Part shown: one piece after another, positions 24,756 to 36,400 of the stretch
Position numbering within the stretch: position 1 is the first letter of the stretch
How the letters are laid out: each line of letters starts with the position of its first letter
Assembly (NCBI GenBank): GCA_963402885.1
Contig: OY727099.1
Coordinates: forward strand, 2,420,501-2,484,500
From: Antedon bifida
Taxonomy: Eukaryota; Echinodermata; Crinoidea; Comatulida; Antedonidae
Direction: 5' to 3'
DNA: 64,000 nt
Notes under the pieces: generated by a model
What the model saw: the letters and a program-made list of their open reading frames with translations, nothing else
What the model was told of the DNA's origin: nothing
The model's database searches: none
Made by a program: the position numbers and the translations under genes

Positions 24756-24960
24756 ATAACATCGGCAAGGGTTCGAGGCTCACTTGCTCCATGGTTCAGG
24801 TGGAAGAACAAGTCTTCTCGGATAAGCACTATAAGGCTAGCTATGTGCACTTTAAAGAACCTAGTACAGTACATCTTTCGAGACGAGTAGGAAGTTACCC
24901 CGGTGTACATAACTGGGCCCTTTGGGAGACCAATCTTTGACTGAAGAGGTCATCCAGTAT
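24756..24960 (+). repeat. SINE family 1, copy 2 (5' truncated)
   Basis: It begins inside the tRNA part at GGCAAGGGTTCGAGGCTCAC and continues with TCTTCTCGGATAAGCACTAT, ACATCTTTCGAGACGAGTAG and a GGTCATCCAGTATAAATAAA tail. It matches the copy at 2.9 kb and ends just outside the transporter stop codon. Confidence 0.7.
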
Positions 24961-24983
24961 AAATAAATATTACAAAACAAATT

Positions 24984-27367
24984 TTAAGAAAATTTAACGT
25001 TGAATACAAAAGTCAAACCAATGACACCAAAGATAAAAGAGCAAGCAATGTATGATGTTGTCGTTCCTGTCAATTCCACAATGACGCCGAAAAGAAATGA
25101 CGCAACCACTTCCGCAAGGAAATATGCCCCATCAAGTAAGGCAATATCTGTACCTTTACGATTCAAAAGTTTTGAAGTATCAACATCAGAAAAGAAAACC
25201 TAGGGAAAAAAAGAGAATATCATACTATAATGATTGGTTCTTAAGAATGTTGTGCCCTAAAGGTTTTAAACTGAAACCTGGATTGAAATGACTATAGGGA
25301 GATTTAGATAAGTTAATTAATGAACTATTTTTTGACACTGTTTTGGTCAGATGAACGGTCTTTTGTCGCTGCAAATCGTATGCTCCTTAATTTGTAAAGG
25401 CAGTGTTCTGTTTTAGAGTATCTACTGTATATATTATAATACCCATTCCAGTTTTATTTATAATTGTGTAATTGTAGTTAGTTATATGAACATGAACATG
25501 CCATTTTAATGTCACATATTACTTTGACCAAAAATTGAAAAATTGAGCGGAAGTGATTAACTTTGTTAAAAATACAAAATGGCCTGTTCAAAGTCTGATT
25601 TTATTAATCTTCATTTTTCATGTTTTTTGGGGAAAATACATCTTTAAATCAAAGAGCTTACCTCTGGCTGTTCGTGATACATGGTTAAGACTGTGTAGGG
25701 TAAAGTAGTAACAACAACATTACCAAATCCAGTTAACGAAGCCAGGAAAATAACCACAGCAATGTTATCCAAGAATAAGATGAAGAAAGTTGCCATTGTA
25801 AACATGGCCATACCGAATACATAAACTGCTTTAGATCCATACATGTTGATTACATATTCCAGGGATGCCGAGAATATCATGGAAGTCACACTGTTGAGAA
25901 GCAAACCCCAACTGCCCATGCGTATGCCTACAAAAAAATAAAAGTTTTTGTTTTATTTTGGTTTTTAATTGTTTAATGTTTAGTTAATTTTTTTTTTAAA
26001 TTCAAAGTTAATAGTGTAAAAGGTCTTTCACGCCTGTTCCGGCGTGGTTCGGGTCCAGCACGGGAAAATCAAATTGGACATCAATGTTTCATTGTCACAC
26101 AGCTATACGTATATCAATTGCCATATAGACGCATGCAGCATCATAAAAAAACATTGATGTTTGATTTGATTTGTCGTCATCAGACCGGAACCGTGCCAGA
26201 ACAGAAAGAAAACAAAAGAAACATGAAAAAAAGTTTTTTTTTACCTTCTTCATATAGATGATTATTAGCCGATTCTTTGGCAGCATCAGGGTTGCCATGA
26301 TAGAGAGATTCTCCCATAAAATCAGTAAAGTACAGACGGAAGCCCATGATGCCAACACAGGTAAATAGATCGGCATACCACAGCTTCTTAAAGTTTACAG
26401 GCATAGAGGTATATGAATTATATGTGTCAAAAATGGTTATCTTTGTAATTGTCTGAGAAATTGTTTTTATAAATCTAAATACTTTAACTAGAGGTACCAG
26501 TAGCAAGGTAAAACATGAATATAATGTTAAATTTTCTTGAAAAGATTTTTGTATAGTGTTTGCAGGTGATACTATGTCCGTTTTGTAAGTATCATTCGGT
26601 AAAATGTCCAAATTGTTGTCGGTAGTTTTTGTAGAATTTTCTGTCAATAGAAGTGCTTGTTGCCCTTCATTTGCTGATGTAACACCGTTCGTATTTAATT
26701 TTTCAAATGGTGGATCAATTGCTATACAAATAGAAATAAGCATAGATATAATAAATATAACCACGAGAATAGCGAAAACAGCGAGTTCTTGATCTCCTAC
26801 GTAAATGCCGAACGAATTATCCATCCAGTTGATTGACGTGATGAGATAACCGAGACATCCACCTAGACTCATCATTAACGAGAACATTGCAAAGCTTCGG
26901 TTGTATTGAGCTGCCGTCTTACAAGGATCTGACAACAGCGACTCAAGTGGCGTGTAGCACGCTTGTGAACTGAAATCAAGCAGGATGACGGATAAAGCCA
27001 TTATGCTCAACTCGGCAGAATGCTTGGATATTGGAATTACGTGGGTCATTCCATGCGCTATTTTATTTCCGTTAGGAATGAATATAAGTGATAATAAGGT
27101 TATTGCACAAAGTAGTAGGATGAATGGTTTTCGTCTTCCGAATCTTGAGGTACATTTGTCGCTCATCACGCCCATTACTGGAACACAGAACAGGGCAATG
27201 AGTGGTCCTATAGCCATAACAACACTCATGCCACTTTCTGAGAAGCCAGCCTCCAGTAGCATTGGTGGAAGGTAACTGAAGGCTGCTGAGGTGCATAGTT
27301 CTAGGCTGCATGTTATTAAGTTTAAAACTATCAAATAGCTCAACCCAAATCTGAGGTCAATCGTCAT
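24984..27367 (-). CDS. SLC45A3-like MFS transporter (prostein-like)
   Basis: A three-exon minus-strand gene. Exons are 26245-27367, 25662-25927 and 24984-25199, joined at phase 1 and phase 0 with GTAAAA..TAG and GTAAGC..TAG borders. The result is 534 aa, close to the ~550 of SLC45A3. Visible marks: an N-terminal span with SLELCTSAAFSYLPPMLLEAG; the MFS loop 2-3 signature (D-K-C-T-S-R-FGRRKPF); an SLC45A3-type DFSSQACYTPLESLLSDP segment; SLGGCLGYL in the next helix; a long polar central loop (about residues 225-310); then LWYADLFTCVGIMGFRLYFTDFMGE; and a final helix ending FNVKFS. The family is a set of proton-coupled sugar or solute carriers with 12 membrane spans. The substrate here is inferred only. 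The start is the first Met before the hydrophobic N-terminus. The gene diverges from GCC1. Assignment to A3 rather than another SLC45 member rests on similarity I recognise by eye. Confidence 0.9.
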
Positions 27368-28819
27368 CGTACTAGAAAACTAGTCAAAGTGACCCATCTT
27401 TAGTTTTGTCCATTCTTTTTTATTACCTGGAGAATAAAAAAATAGATGATGTATTACCTTTTATTTGCAATTTAAAAATTTGGGAAATATACCTGATGTA
27501 CGATGACATTTTGTGGATTTCATGACCATGAAAAAAACATAATGAGGAAGTTGAAACAATTAACAAAGCTATTGAACAGTAAAAGCTGAAGCGAAAAGGA
27601 TGTCTATGGCCTCAGTATTGCAGGGATGTACAGAATTTATACTTTGAACCATTTTCTAAATCCTTATCAAATATCACTATATTTGTATTAATTATCTATG
27701 ATAAACATTATCAAGTCAAACTGTGAATTACAAGCTAACACAATGCTGCCGATAAACTATTTTATAGTTAAATATTTGGTCAAAGGATTTATTACACTTT
27801 CTCTACAAATAAACCTCATCCACTGAGCTTCAGTTTGTATTGATGAGGGGGTTTGGTGAGATATTTGCAACTGGCTTGTTCTGGGGTGTGTATATCGTGC
27901 AGGATCCCTGCATGGTTTTTATGACTTTGTATAAAGCTAGGCCTACAGAGTGCCTGCTATGTGGCGACTAACTAGGCAGGATTTCCAGGCTATCCTCCTG
28001 ACCTTGACCACCACTCCATGGTCCCACTGATGGGCTAACTTAATAACTAAGCACATAAGCCTTTTGTTAGTATGTTAGATCTTACAGTCTAACAAGGTTT
28101 CCAATTAGGATAAGTCTATTATAACTGTATAAACATAATTGCTAATATAGAAGTATTACTATGCGTTTTCAGACAGTTTGGAAGATTTGACACATCATCA
28201 ATGCACACCGAAACGTGTTTTTTTCTTTGGTATAATGTAAACATTCAAGACAAAAAGGATAAATGTCATGCTTGACTGACCTCAGCGTTGGGCGCCGCGC
28301 GCGGCTGAAATTTAATAATAATATACGAAACTGCTTTTCAAAAAGCACTTAATTAAAACCCTTCCCTTTTAGTGTACGATTAAGATTGAACAGAATGAAA
28401 ATCATAAAACAAGATCTTTTAAAACATGGATTGGTTTTTTATTTATTTTTTTACGTCAAAAAGTCGAGTGGCCTTTTTTGATTGGTAAGAAATATTATGA
28501 TTATTGTACAAGAAAGTTTTAAATATGACAAGGCCACCCAAAAGGCCAACAGAAATATTTAAAAGAAATTGTTTACTTTTATGATAACTGTATCCTCCTA
28601 TGGAAACACATTTTTGTGTCAAAAAGTTGAAAGATAAGCGGTTGACAAATAAAAAAAATGGGTTATATTACTTTAAAAATATATAGATAGACTAAATAAA
28701 TTGTCGTCACTAAAGTAAACATGAGTAAAATGAATAATTCCTCATGATATAAGCCTTCCAATCCTGCTACTGCAGTCTTTCAGTTTCAATTTTCAGCTGT
28801 TGTCCTATTGAAAACGTGT
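27368..28819. other. divergent intergenic region, SLC45A3-like side
   Basis: This should contain the transporter 5' UTR and promoter, but I cannot place a TATA box or start site. A short GC-rich patch (GGGCGCCGCGCGCGG) lies at about 28289-28304 in otherwise AT-rich DNA. Confidence 0.35.
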
Positions 28820-29301
28820 TACCGTAAATCTTCTAATTGTAACCCTGGGTTATTAGGTCTTTGATTGTTTGTTAGGGTGGGTTACTATTAAAAGCGGGTT
28901 TACTATTATTAGAGTAGTGGGTTACTATTACTAATCTTAAATTAGGCACCTGAAAATAGTAACCCACCCCCAACTTTTCCGGTCAGACATAAAAAACAGT
29001 ACGAATAAACAAATTTGGTTGAATAACTTTATTTTTTAAACTCAAAAACACTCAGTCTTTCCCCACTCCCGAGATCAACATGCATTATCTCCTTATTTTC
29101 AAAATACGGCTGCATCATAAACAATCAATCATTTTGTCAATAGTTTTGTGACTCTAATAGTAACCCCCATGATTGGTTACTATTAGAGGAGTGGGTTATT
29201 ATTATAGAACTTATAAGGTGGGTTACTATATCAGAAGTGGGGTTACTATTAGAAAGGGGGTTACTATTAGAAGGGGGGTTACTATTAGAATATTTACGGT
29301 A
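28820..29301. mobile_element. 482-bp MITE with TACCGTAAAT termini
   Basis: It starts TACCGTAAATCTTCTAAT and ends ATTAGAATATTTACGGTA, a terminal inverted repeat with TA at both outer ends, as left by Tc1/mariner-type insertion. The arms are built from repeated GGGTTACTATTAGA words, inverted between the halves. No protein is encoded. Confidence 0.7.
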
Positions 29302-30405
29302 TGTAGGCTTTATGCATAATATGCGCTTTAATTTTTTAGTCTAAAATTAAGTAGACCCCGACTCTAAAAGAGTAAAAGGCGGCCGACCAATATAAAATCA
29401 GTTTAACTTTGAGATTAGGCCTCTTTCAGTTTTTGTAAATTCATCAGTGAAACACACGTGGCACACGCAGCTTGTAAAGGTGTGTTTAAAACGAATAAGT
29501 AAAGTATACATTATAATATTAATGTTCAAAAAAAAACTTGTTGGGAGCCCAGAGTTTTGTTCTTTGAGGAGTGCATTGAAAATGAGGGCGGTGTTTATAT
29601 TGACGTGTCGTGTTTTTATTTTGACAGCGTAAAAATAGGAGAATGTTTTGACAAAACTAACGTCTTTTAATAGGTAAAATTGTATTGTTTTAACTGATAT
29701 TAACGTGTTATGATGTACCGTTGTGTTTTTTTGAAAATGTATAATGTTTACCTATTCATAAATAGTGTTTATAAATGCTAGGCCTCGTGTACAAACAACT
29801 TGCAACCTCCTCACTTCTTTCTCTCAGGCCGCCGCGGCGGTGGTCTTCTGCACAATAAGTACTAAGCTTAAGCCTAGCCTATGAGTATGAGCCTCCTGAA
29901 AAATTGGCAACAAACTGAAAAATGTGATGCCAATCAGAGTTTGATTTATTTAGGAAGAAATATATGTGGCAGCACAGAAGACAATTTCCATTATAACCTC
30001 TCCACAAACAAAGCAAAGTATACAGTACATATCATTCAAACAAAAGGAACAGCCAAATTGTTGCATACATTTTACACTACAATCGATTACACCATAGACT
30101 ATATGTAGAAATCTTTACTATTGATAGATGACTAAAAGCTACAATGTCGAAATTGAGCAACTATTGATGCAGTTTCCTCCAACTCATATTCTACATATAC
30201 ATATTTCCCCTCATCTCTCTCTGATTGAAGAATACATACAATAATACTGTACGCTATTGTTAGTTTATTGCATGTCATTCATTAACTAAAGATTTTAGAG
30301 ACATCACATTAATTTTATATAAATAATCATTTTCTTCAGATTCTCATAAAAAATGGATAGATTCAGCACAAAGATGTTATAGTAATAAATAAATAATATT
30401 TGAAG
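29302..30405 (+). other. GCC1 upstream region and probable 5' UTR
   Basis: A perfect GC palindrome CCGCCGCGGCGG (29829-29840) stands out in AT-rich DNA and may mark a promoter. TTTTCTTCAG ending at 30339 looks like an acceptor for a 5'-UTR intron. A nine-codon upstream frame (30353-30382) precedes the GCC1 start. Confidence 0.35.
30353..30382 (+). promoter_or_regulatory. upstream open frame in GCC1 leader
   Basis: A nine-codon ATG-to-TAG frame ends 23 bases before the GCC1 start codon. If it lies in the mature leader, which depends on the acceptor at 30339, it could reduce initiation at the main ATG. Confidence 0.3.
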
Positions 30406-33400
30406 ATGAATCGAACAACGAGAAAAGAACTTTTAGATACGATTGACAAGCAGCAAGATCAACTAACTCGATGTGAAGGTAGACTTAGAGGTATGTATGA
30501 TTTATCTGTTATGAGTAGAAATCAATATCCAAGGGTGATTGGTGTGCATTCTTCCCCCTCCTAAATGGTGTTCATCCTTCCAGTCCTTTTTTATTAAATA
30601 AATGGCCTATATCCTTTAAGAAAAAACAGACCATCATAAAATTACTATGTAATTTGACGTAGATAGCTTTTTGCGAATGATAACATTTTGAAATAATGGA
30701 TATACAGTTAGTTACTTAAAAAATACTAATGCAGAGTTCTCAACTTGCTATAATAAATTATGGACATTCTGTAATATTACTTGCCAACCCTGGCAATGTG
30801 CTATTTAGATGCGAAATTATTGTGGATTTGTTTGTTAACTTACAGTAGTAGTTTAGAAAGGAACAAAACTACATTATGTTTATACAGTAATATGAAGGTC
30901 GGTTTTCTTTGGGTTTGACAGGAAATTAAATGCATCTTTTTTCAAACTGTGTCCCCAAGGAATCCAACCCAGTACAGAATTCACCTGCTTCTAATGACGA
31001 CAGGATGTCCATAAGACACTTTCCTTACTGTTTCTAGAATTAATTACTAACTTACTGTTTGGTTTCTTCTATTTGCGACGAGAATAACATTGTGTGCCCA
31101 CAGTTCTCCTTGAACTTAATATGAACTTATTAAAATTGAAACAAATATCTACTAAGCTGTCAACTAATAGTATTAATAAATGTAAATAGATGTAAATAAA
31201 TGTTTATGTAGATAGAGTTGTTCTGAGTTGCAGCTAAGTAGTTTAGGAGCTTGGCTACCTAATGCAGAGTCTTTGGTGCAAGTCCTGTCTTATTCTCAAG
31301 ACATTTAATAAGCAACTATAAAATCCTCCTTGTTGTTTGATTTGTCTATGTAGAGCATGTCATGTCATTATTTGATGAAATAAAGAAATAAGATATGATG
31401 AATCATGATAATTTATTCATTAGTGATTTGGCTAATTAATGATGGTGCTTTTAAACCAAAAAGTTGATTGATTGATTTATGTTATAATTACCAGCTCTTA
31501 CAATTTCTGGGCCATAATTAGGATGACATTAAAATGAAATTTGATTTGATACTAATGGCCTACAAATTAATAATTGATTTATTTTCAGATGTTGTTAAAG
31601 CATACAAAGGGTTGTTGAAAGAGAAAGAGGCATTAGAGGCTGGTGTGAATGCACTTACATCAAAAGAACCTGAAGGTTTAAAGAATCAAGAGAAAGATGA
31701 AAATGATTTAGATAATGATTCCACCAATAACAAGGTTTGTAAACAAGTGCATGGCATTCATTTCAATTTTAACCCAACAACATGTAGCTGTTCTAATATT
31801 AGTATGTTTCACCATTCATTGGGATGTTGTGGTTTTTAATTATAGTTGAATAATTATAGGTCTAATTAATCCTCTCCTGACTCAATCTCTGAACACCTGA
31901 ACTTTCACCCACATTAATCCTCTCCTGACTCCATTTCTAAGCATCCAAACTTTTACCCACATTAATCCTCTCCTGACTCCATTTCTGAGCACCCAAACTT
32001 TCACCCACATTAATCCTCTCTTGACTCCATTTCTGAGCACCCAAACTTTCACCCACATTAATCCTCTCCTGACTCCATTTCTAAGCATCCAAACTTTCAC
32101 CTACATTAATCCTCTCCTGACTCCATTTCTGAGCACCCAAACTTTCACCCACATCAATCCTCCCCTGACTCCATTTCTGAGCACCTGAACTTTCACCCAC
32201 ATTAATCCTCTCCTGACTCCATTTCTGAGCACCTAAACCTTCACCCACATCAATCCTCCCCTGACTCCATTTCTGAGCACCTGAACTTTCACCCACATTA
32301 ATCCTCTCCTGACTCCATTTCTGAGCACCCAAACTTTCACTCACATTAATCCTCTCCTGAATCTATTTCTGAACACCCAAACTTTCACCCACATTGATCC
32401 TCTCCTGAATCTATTTCTGAACACCCAAACTTTCACCCACATTAATCCTCTCCTGAATCTATTTCTGAGCACCCAAACTTTCACCCAAATTAATCTTCTC
32501 CTGACTCCATTTTTGAGCACCCAAACTTTCACCCACATTAATCCTCTTTTAACTCAATCTCTGAACACCTGAACTTTCACCCACATTAATCCTCTCCTGA
32601 CTCTATTTCTGAGCACCCAAACTTTCACCGAAAATTAATCCTCTCCTGACTCCATCTCTGAGCACCCAAACTTTCACCCACATCAATCCTCTCCTGACTC
32701 CATTTCTGAGCACCCAAACTTACACCCAAATTAAGTTAAGTCCATTCTAATCCTTGCTCTATCTCAAGTTCTGGAAAAACAAACCTAATGATTAATGATG
32801 ATATAAATAAATTGATTGAATATTTTAGGAGTCAAGTGAGGAGCAAAGGTCTACAAAGACCAAGGATGAAGTACAACAACTACAGCAACAGATAATTACT
32901 CTGACCAACTCATTAGCAACTGTAACAGCTCAAAAATCCAAGATGGAGGCTAGTTTTCAAGCAGACAAAAAAAGTTTAAGGGTATGTTTAGTAATTACTG
33001 CCTTGGTCGTAAGTTACAAGTAAAAGTAAGTTTGAACGGGACCTTAGGTTTGGAAGGCAAGCATATTAACCACCAAGCTATTGCTCCACAATGACCTTCC
33101 GAATTTTCAGGTTACATTATTTGTGATAGTGTTATGTTCGTGACTCAATAACCTTTTCAATTACAGTACCAAAGTTGTCCCTTCTTAACCTGTACTATCT
33201 GAAATAACAATAAATATATACAGGTAGGTTTTTCTCCGAAATCAAAAGATTAAGATTTGATACCAAGTGCAACATTTACCACATTGTTTTTGAAAAAAAA
33301 TAAGGGAAAATGTATTTGGCATTAAGAAATAGTATGTCTGAAATTTAACATTCTTTTCTGTGGTGGAAACAAAATATTGAATGAATTAGGTTATGATTAA

Positions 33401-36400
33401 TAAAGTACACCTTAACCATGTCGCAATGTTATGAAGACGAGAAAATGAGTTTAATATTAAGGAACGGTCTGTTAACAGATTTATATTTCCCCTGGTGAAT
33501 ACAAATTTCACATTCTGTTGAATAAAAACATGAAGGTGGGCACAAGATAAGATAAAGTACATCCCATACAACAATGTTTTAAACATAAACAGAGTTTAAT
33601 ATCACACTACGGTCATTCTATGAAATTATCTTTTCCCTGGTGTAAACTAAAATACCGTCTGCATAATAAAAAGGTTGATTGGACAAATTATTAGATAAAG
33701 TACAACCTAATTAATGTTGCAGTGTTATCTGACCCAAAATAAGTAACTTCAAACAAAAAATGTTTTATTAAAAATAGAAAGTAGTCGAACATTTAATTGT
33801 AAAAAAGTATCTGCTCAGTGCTAAGAAATTAAGAAGAAATTATTGTATGTAAATAATTAGATGTTTGTTTTATTATATTCTCCTCAATTGAATTTTCGAG
33901 TAGGTCTTCTACTGACTAGCAACAGGGCAGCACCTACCAGAATGGCCAGTAAACTGGGGTGATTCAGTAAACTGAAAGAAACACTAGGTTCTTTAAAGTG
34001 TACACAGGACCTCCAGTTTTAATTTTGTTATCCGAGAAAACTTATTCTACCAACAAACAATGGTCGAGAAGAGCCTTGAACCAGTGCCATTTTTATGGCT
34101 ACAGTCTACGTGCGCCCCTGCTTTAACTGCTCAGCCACTTTTACCCACACATACCACAATGTTGAAGAAAAAAATACTTAGAAATAGCCAATTATCATTC
34201 TAAGAAATGATGGCTCAAGGTTCTTTACAAAGATGTTTTGAATATAAGACAAATTGTTTTTATTAATTTCAATAACTGTCAGCAACAACTAACTGCATTG
34301 TCATCTATGTAATGTCTTGAGACATGTGTGTGGTCTGTTTTTAGAAAAACCACATTTCCCCAGGTCTAACATGATGTGTTAACTACCGCTTCCAAGTATG
34401 TTTTTTTGATAATTTTAATTAATGTGATAAATTTAGATCATTACATTTAGTATTAGTAACATACATGTGGCAGGATTGAGACTAGACTTATTTTTGGTTA
34501 TCATGTGATGTGTTTTACAACATTAGGATGTAAATGCAGAAAGTAAAAATAAAACATTGTTTCTTTTGAAAGGAAATCGTAACTATTTTTAGAAAACAGA
34601 AACTAGTACATAAAATAACAAATAGTGGAACTTGTTGAGTCATTGCAAAATATTATTACAAATCTATTACAAGTTATAGAATTAATATTAATAATAATAT
34701 TATGGATTTACATCAAATGAATTGAAAAGCCTAATTAAAAACATTGAATAAATGCGAACCAACACAAGTTAAGCAAAGGGTCAATAGTTTGGGAACAATA
34801 TCATTTTCAGAAATTTCTTTAAAAGTTGAACATTTTGCAATACATACTGTACATTTCTATCATGCAAAAGAGTTCTTTCCCACCCCTTAAATATTTTAAT
34901 AATATAGCGCATATAAGCAAGTTCTCAATGTGCTGCACATTATTATCCCAGTCATTTTTTGAACCATATGAAATCATACTCCCATAACAATGCAGCTAGT
35001 AATCAGTGCAAAATTGTGTCTTGTTCTAACCTGTACTCATTTTATACACCTGGGTGGAGAGAGGCAAATAAATAATGAAATGAAAGTATCTTGCCTAAGG
35101 ATTTAAGCAAACGTCCAACACACTGCGCCACATGTGCTCAATTATGATTTTTTGTTTTGTAATTCCTTTTGTACTTTTGATTTATAGGAGGATAATGAAT
35201 CAAAAACAGCAACAATTGTTGAAATAACAGAGGAACTCAATAAAACACGGGTTGAATTAACTAAACAGTTAGATGATGCTAAAGCAAGACTTCGTTGCCA
35301 ACAAAACGAACGAGAACAGGAACACATCGACCATGCCGTGATGCTCCGTGAGCTCCAAACTCTTCTAGCACAAGAACGAACAGAAAAAGAAAGACTCGAA
35401 CATATGGTAAATGCTTGGTTATACAGTCAACTCTCCCAATACGGGACACCTTTGCTCTGGCCTAATTTGTCTGGTTTTCTGGAAAGTCTGGTATTCAAAA
35501 TGTGTATTTAATGGTAAACATGAATTTGGGACTTTTTGGACCTCTGGTCTGGTTTTGGGAGAGTCCAGTATTGGGAGAGTTGACTGTATTAGGATTTTTT
35601 ATTTATCATCATTCGTTTTCATCCTAGTATAAAGAGGCCATTTATTTATAATACAGCTTAGTTATTTTGTGATTTATTTGTTATTTATAATACATTAAAA
35701 AACATATTGTTTGTATTAAATACACTTTCATCTTATTATACAGAAAGCAGTACATTTGAAAACATAGTGTGACGTACATATAGTTCCCAGTAGACAAGGG
35801 AACAACTAAACACTTTATATAATGCTTAATAATACTGTAATTCAATAAAGTATGTCACTCATAAATTCCAACTGTAACATCTGTAACTGTGTTTCATCTT
35901 TTTCAGAGTTCACCCAAAATGTCTTTGACATAATTTTTTTTTATTGCATAAGTTGTGCTGCCGGATTTCCAAGAAATAAATAACACTATTTTTTTAGTAA
36001 TACCCACGATATTCTTAGCGCCCTCTATTTTAACTAGTGAACGTGACATTTTCCGTACAAATGACAAATTCTTAGAAGCCTTTCGTGCCCAGCTATAATG
36101 TGACACAGATTCATCTTGTTTGAATACACCACAAATGTCCCTAGTGTGTCTTGTCAACATCATGCCCTTTCAATTTTCTTCCATTTCCAAGTTTTTCAAA
36201 TTTAAAATCAAGTGATCCTACCCACCAAAGTTGTGGCTTCTCCCTGCTCTATCAATGATAGGCAGGTGAATGTTCTTTAGTTGTGGCTTCTCCTTGCTCT
36301 ATCAATGTTAGGCAGGTGAATGTTCTTTATTGACCTGTGTTGTTATGTTGTCTTAAAGGTGTGTTTTCTTCACCAATACTATACTATAATAGTAATTGTT

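Noticed and set aside
31882-32538. Three minus-strand repeat frames
   Set aside because: By-products of the 48-bp array inside a GCC1 intron, in different phases.
35903-36163. 86-codon minus-strand frame in GCC1 intron 4
   Set aside because: No similarity; it lies within repetitive intronic DNA and has no splice context.
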